NCBI GenBank assembly: GCA_016715625.1
Contig: JADJZU010000017.1
Location: 38,329 to 102,328, forward strand
Source of the DNA: Bacteroidota bacterium
GTDB taxonomy: Bacteria > Bacteroidota > Bacteroidia > Chitinophagales > LD1
Length of the DNA stretch: 64,000 bases
Reading direction: 5' to 3'
The position numbers and the translations under genes were made by a program. Position 1 is the first letter of the stretch; each line of letters begins with the position of its first letter. The notes beneath the pieces are model-generated. The model was not told where the DNA came from. It worked only from the letters and a program-made list of their open reading frames with translations, and searched no databases. Below, piece after piece: positions 60,658 through 64,000 of the stretch.

Positions 60658-62262
60658 CTAATTCACTTTTTCAATCGAGTAAGTCAGAAAGTACCGGTCT
60701 TTCAGCGGATACTTGCTGAACGGGCAGGGGTCATCGTTTTTGCCTTCTTTGGGCGAATTCACATAACGATTCTCCTTCCCCAGGTTTTCGGCACTGTGCA
60801 ACATGCTGATGTTGCCATACTCATCGTCCATGCAGCCTTTCATCAGCATTTTTGAAATAGAGAAAATATTGTTTTTAAAAAAGCGCTTGGTCTTTTTGTC
60901 GCAGGCCGAGTTGGGGTCCAGCAGTTTGCCGCTCAGCAGGTCTACGCCATCCACTTCCCATCCGCTCATGAATACCCTAAAGTGTTCGCCCCGTGGCAAA
61001 TACACCATAAACTCGTTGCGGAGGTCCCAGTGCTTTTTGCGCGTTTTGCCCATGCCGGCCGACAATATTTTTTCGTTCTTGCCAAAAAAATCGTTCACAA
61101 ATATCCAGTGGTTGCCTACGTTGGCAAAGAGACGCACTTCTGCTTTGGATAAGTAGTCGTTCAGCTTTCGGAAATAGACATGGCTCAGGCGAACGCGATA
61201 GGCATCAATCGGCAAATCGTAATGCACACCACGGCCTTCGTCCCAAAAAACAAAAAGGGTGCGCGCATACACCTCCAGGTCGTTGGCGTTTTTGCTTTTC
61301 CAGGGCAGGAGCACCGTCACGGTGCCGCTGTCGCTGTTGAGCACAATGGTTTCCGGTGCCGAAAAGTCGTCTCCTTTTCTTTTCTCCAGGCTATAGCGCA
61401 ACTGCGCCTGAGGCGAAGGCCTGGGCAGGTTGATGCGGGTGGTAAATTCATAATCCTTGCCGCTCATGTTTACCTTTTGCACAAATTTAGGTGCGTTGTA
61501 GCGGTTATTGATGAGTGCTCCGCCATCGCCACTGGCAAACAGGTCAATTCGCGTAGCAAACTTCAGCGAGCTATCGCCAATCATAATCTGCTCGGGCAAA
61601 TGTCTCTTTACGGCTAAAAACCGGGGCGGGTGAATTTCGGCTTCGGCAGGCGGATGGCCGCGGTCCCACACATAGTGACCTTCCACATGCACCCAGTCGC
61701 CAATGGTGGGAAAATTCCACAACACATCGCCCCGCTCGTGCCCGGCTGTAAAAAAACCGGCACTGTTTCCGGCTTCGTTTTCGGTGCGCAAAGGATTGAT
61801 AGGGTTATTCATGCCAATGCCCGATTCCCATTCGCAGTGCACTTCCTGCGCCAGAATAGTATCGGGGCCCTTAGACGTATTATACACCAGCAAGGGCAGT
61901 AAGTTCGTGTAGCGATTGTCGGGTGTAGCATCGGGCACAATGTCAAAATCAAAATCGTGGGAGTAATGATAAAAAGGCAGGTCTTCGTTGCACATATACG
62001 GTCCGTGGGCTCCCGTGCTGCGGTTGTAAGTGACCTTCCCTTCTACGATAGCCACATAATGCTTGTCTACAATCGGCAACCAGGAGGGCAGAATCACCCC
62101 TATATCGTAAAACTCCTGCCGCTTGAATAAATGAAACGTGTCGCGGCAGGGCTCAAAACCCACCTCGCTCTGCGTAGAAATGGGGTGGGTGCTCAGCGGC
62201 TGCGCCTGCGCAGACAATCCAAGCCATACTGCGACAAAAAATAAAAGACGAGCGATATACAT
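60658..62262 (-). CDS. Uncharacterised secreted protein
   Basis: This is a protein of about 534 residues read from the ATG at 62262 (MYIARLLFFVAVWLGLSAQAQ), which gives a signal peptide; the in-frame extension to 62349 does not. The mature part is beta-rich with many aromatic residues: LPFYHYSHDFDFDI, WVHVEGHYVWDRGHPP, KFVQKVNMSGKDYEFT, RGEHFRVFMSGWEVDGVD. The N-terminal part has several His, Asp and Glu residues in HYVWDRGHPPAEAEIHPP that could bind metal. No family recognised. No T9SS sorting domain is obvious at the end. It precedes the EEP gene by 42 bases on the same strand. Confidence 0.65.
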   Translation of the reverse strand: MYIARLLFFVAVWLGLSAQAQPLSTHPISTQSEVGFEPCRDTFHLFKRQEFYDIGVILPSWLPIVDKHYVAIVEGKVTYNRSTGAHGPYMCNEDLPFYHYSHDFDFDIVPDATPDNRYTNLLPLLVYNTSKGPDTILAQEVHCEWESGIGMNNPINPLRTENEAGNSAGFFTAGHERGDVLWNFPTIGDWVHVEGHYVWDRGHPPAEAEIHPPRFLAVKRHLPEQIMIGDSSLKFATRIDLFASGDGGALINNRYNAPKFVQKVNMSGKDYEFTTRINLPRPSPQAQLRYSLEKRKGDDFSAPETIVLNSDSGTVTVLLPWKSKNANDLEVYARTLFVFWDEGRGVHYDLPIDAYRVRLSHVYFRKLNDYLSKAEVRLFANVGNHWIFVNDFFGKNEKILSAGMGKTRKKHWDLRNEFMVYLPRGEHFRVFMSGWEVDGVDLLSGKLLDPNSACDKKTKRFFKNNIFSISKMLMKGCMDDEYGNISMLHSAENLGKENRYVNSPKEGKNDDPCPFSKYPLKDRYFLTYSIEKVN

Positions 62263-62448
62263 GGTGGTAAATGACAGTTGTAAATGTAGGGCGATTGAAA
62301 AGCGAAGCAAGAAAATTGAAACCTTTTTGTGCAACGGGCGTAAACGCACCCACCTTCAATCTCTACTTATGATATATTTTGACCCGAACGAACCACACTG
62401 GCCCATTCCCGAAAACGTGAAATAACACGTACCTGTAGCAGCGCAGCT

Positions 62449-63765
62449 TTAAGTGCGCGGCACATCGGGCATGCGCAGCAACTGTTTATAACTGCGCGCC
62501 AGCAACACACCACCCGTTGCACAGATGCCGGCCAATACCCACACCGCATATTTTATCTGCTCGCCCTGCAGAAAAAACGGAAGATTGAGTACGGCAATTA
62601 ACCCTAAGCGAAACAAGACACTCACCACAAATAACACGCTATTGGTGCGTCCGATAATGTGATTGGGGATGTGGTGAAACAAAAACGTAATGCGCTGAAT
62701 GCGCACCGCGGCATTGCACGAGCCTATTAAAAAATTGGCCAGGTAGAACAAGACAAAAACGCGGTTCACCGTCATAAACGCATATAAGCCCGCAGCCACC
62801 AGCGATAAAATGATAATACCCTTTACCGCATTTTTTTCGCCAAACACCCGCGTGGTTAAAAAACCCGCCAGCAGCGAACCCACCGAAAAGGCCATATCGC
62901 TGAGGGCATACACCGCCCCATCGCCCTGCAGATAGTTTTTGACAAACACCGTGGACACATACGTGCCAAACACCAGCACCGTGAGAAACACCAGCAGCGA
63001 AGCATTGCCGAATTGAAACAAGAGCGGATGTTTTTGCAGAAACACAAAACCCGATTTCAGCCTATCCGGAAGCGGAGCGGTGTCCATCTTTTTTTCCACC
63101 ACCGGCATAGACTGTATGCGCCACACCAGCAGCAGGGTAATGGCATAGGTGAGCGTGTTCACCAAAAAAATTTGCTGAATGGACCAGGCCTTAATCTGAA
63201 ACGGCAATTGGATAGCGTTCCCCCAGGCGCTGAGGTGCCCGTCAAAACCCTGCAGCAGCGCGGCTGCCAGGCCACCGGCCACGGTAAAGGTGATTTGTCC
63301 CTGAATTTCGAGCAGCGAGGTAATGCGCGCATAATCGTGGCGCGGGGTTATTTCCTGTGCAAAGGCATAGAGGTTGGGGAAGTGAACCGTATACACAAAC
63401 ACTGTGGTGGCAAACACACTGATGACCGCCAGCCAGTGCAGCTGCCCCGCCATGTAGCCATAGAGCGATACGCCTGCCAGCGCCAGCAAGCCTCCGGCAT
63501 TGAGCCACAAAAAAATGCTTTTGCGACTGTGGCGGTCAATGAGCGCGCCCGAATACACGCCCCAAAACAGCGAAGCGGCTGTAATCACAAGATAGCACAC
63601 CGCAAACAAATCGGCCCGCTGAAGAATGCCCGTAAAATACCAGGGCACTGCCAGCATAGAAATACCCTGCGCCACTCCGCTAATGGAGTTGGCGGCCAGC
63701 AACAGAAAGATGGCGCGCTGATTTTTAATAAGTTTGTTTTTAAAGCGCAGCGAAACTAAAAACAA
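62449..63765 (-). CDS. MFS transporter (multidrug-like)
   Basis: This 438-residue membrane protein has about 12 predicted transmembrane helices, with the MFS loop in SGALIDRHSRKSIFLW. It resembles the enterobactin-exporter or macrolide-efflux-like branch; the substrate cannot be fixed. The reading frame starts with a TTG at 63765 (FLVSLRFKNKLIKNQRAIF). No better start is obvious, so the exact N-terminus is uncertain. It is divergent from recX with only 5 bases between the two proposed starts. Confidence 0.8.
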   Translation of the reverse strand: MFLVSLRFKNKLIKNQRAIFLLLAANSISGVAQGISMLAVPWYFTGILQRADLFAVCYLVITAASLFWGVYSGALIDRHSRKSIFLWLNAGGLLALAGVSLYGYMAGQLHWLAVISVFATTVFVYTVHFPNLYAFAQEITPRHDYARITSLLEIQGQITFTVAGGLAAALLQGFDGHLSAWGNAIQLPFQIKAWSIQQIFLVNTLTYAITLLLVWRIQSMPVVEKKMDTAPLPDRLKSGFVFLQKHPLLFQFGNASLLVFLTVLVFGTYVSTVFVKNYLQGDGAVYALSDMAFSVGSLLAGFLTTRVFGEKNAVKGIIILSLVAAGLYAFMTVNRVFVLFYLANFLIGSCNAAVRIQRITFLFHHIPNHIIGRTNSVLFVVSVLFRLGLIAVLNLPFFLQGEQIKYAVWVLAGICATGGVLLARSYKQLLRMPDVPRT

Positions 63766-63770
63766 GCCCC

Positions 63771-64000
63771 ATGGACGAAAGTATTTACGAAAAGCTAACG
63801 CGCTATTGCTCGTATCAGGAGCGCTGCGAAGCCGATGTGGCGCAGAAATTTAAAGCACTGAAGGCAGCCGGCAGCCCGGCCATTTATGTGCAACGGCTGC
63901 GGCAGGAAAACTACCTGAACGAAGAGCGTTACGTAAAGGCCTTTGTGAATGGCCATGTGCGCAAAAAGTGGGGCAAAACAAAAATTAAAATGGCCCTGTT
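63771..64000 (+). CDS. recX: Regulatory protein RecX, 5' part (3' end outside window)
   Basis: The first ~76 residues (MDESIYEKLTRYCSYQERCEADVAQKF, then YVQRLRQENYLNEERYVKAFVNGHVRKKWGKTKIKMAL) match the RecX pattern of three-helix repeats with LxxxxYLNDxRYAxxFVxxxxxxKxxGxxKI. RecX inhibits or modulates RecA filaments. It is cut by the window end at 64000. The ATG at 63771 is the natural start and lies 5 bases from the divergent MFS gene. Confidence 0.85.
   Translation, partial: MDESIYEKLTRYCSYQERCEADVAQKFKALKAAGSPAIYVQRLRQENYLNEERYVKAFVNGHVRKKWGKTKIKMAL

Noticed and set aside
62368..62424. 18-codon plus-strand frame between two minus-strand genes
   Set aside because: Too short, no conserved context and no ribosome-binding or promoter evidence.
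1..64000. tRNA, rRNA, CRISPR arrays, transposases or riboswitches
   Set aside because: Looked for in the gaps by eye; no cloverleaf-like T-loop sequences, regular spacer arrays or insertion-sequence ends were seen.

Overview
This window is a piece of a Bacteroidota chromosome, most likely a Chitinophagales- or Sphingobacteriales-like member. The evidence is several type IX secretion (T9SS) cargo proteins with type A or type B C-terminal sorting domains, an adhesin/PorE-like/PorP-SprF operon, a MurF-alanine racemase fusion, DUF4286, lipoproteins with Bacteroidota lipoboxes, and a TAnnTTTG -7 promoter element. Most of the window is ordinary housekeeping DNA. No tRNA, rRNA, CRISPR array or transposase was seen.

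Layout. 1-3 kb: end of a large type B sorted adhesin, split by a frameshift. 3-5 kb: exonuclease III and two related lipoproteins. 4.8-7.6 kb: an accessory stretch with an MntA/HepT toxin-antitoxin pair and a T9SS cargo gene, each bounded by a short copy of the 3' end of the neighbouring aminotransferase gene. 7.5-16.5 kb: aminotransferase, mannose-1-phosphate guanylyltransferase, RecQ, a 900-bp non-coding gap with a 21-bp repeat array around a perfect 52-bp palindrome, ScpA and MurF-Alr. 16.5-24.5 kb: PorP/SprF-like protein, PorE-like OmpA protein and a 1695-residue adhesin, read as one operon. 24.6-30.9 kb: DUF4286, a TPR protein, a gap with clustered DnaA-box-like sequences, NadD, CorA, an SpoU methyltransferase and an MFS transporter. 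30.9-39.6 kb: uncharacterised genes, then the run mnmG, Ig-like lipoprotein, gamma-carbonic anhydrase, idi and O-methyltransferase, with two parS-like sites upstream of mnmG, then ybeY and hsp20.

39.6-45.3 kb is an accessory island: a broken HigB/RelE-like toxin, gene fragments, a type II restriction-modification cluster (vsr, controller, C5-methyltransferase, endonuclease) with many single-base indels, a small HTH protein, a second 21-bp repeat array and two unrecognised genes. 45.3-64 kb returns to the core genome: a frameshifted fibre-like surface protein, MsrA, a LysM glucosaminidase, ClpP, an RsmI-like methyltransferase, PBP1A, an M28 peptidase, CysS, a CotH/LTD T9SS protein, an EEP-family phosphatase, an unknown secreted protein, an MFS transporter and the start of recX.

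The least explained features are the two 21-bp arrays (12.5-12.76 kb and 43.6-43.8 kb), the aminotransferase-tail repeats around the MntA/HepT module, and the origin-like elements at 27 kb and 38-39 kb. At least four genes are split by single-base indels with coding conserved on both sides, so part of the apparent decay may be sequence error.
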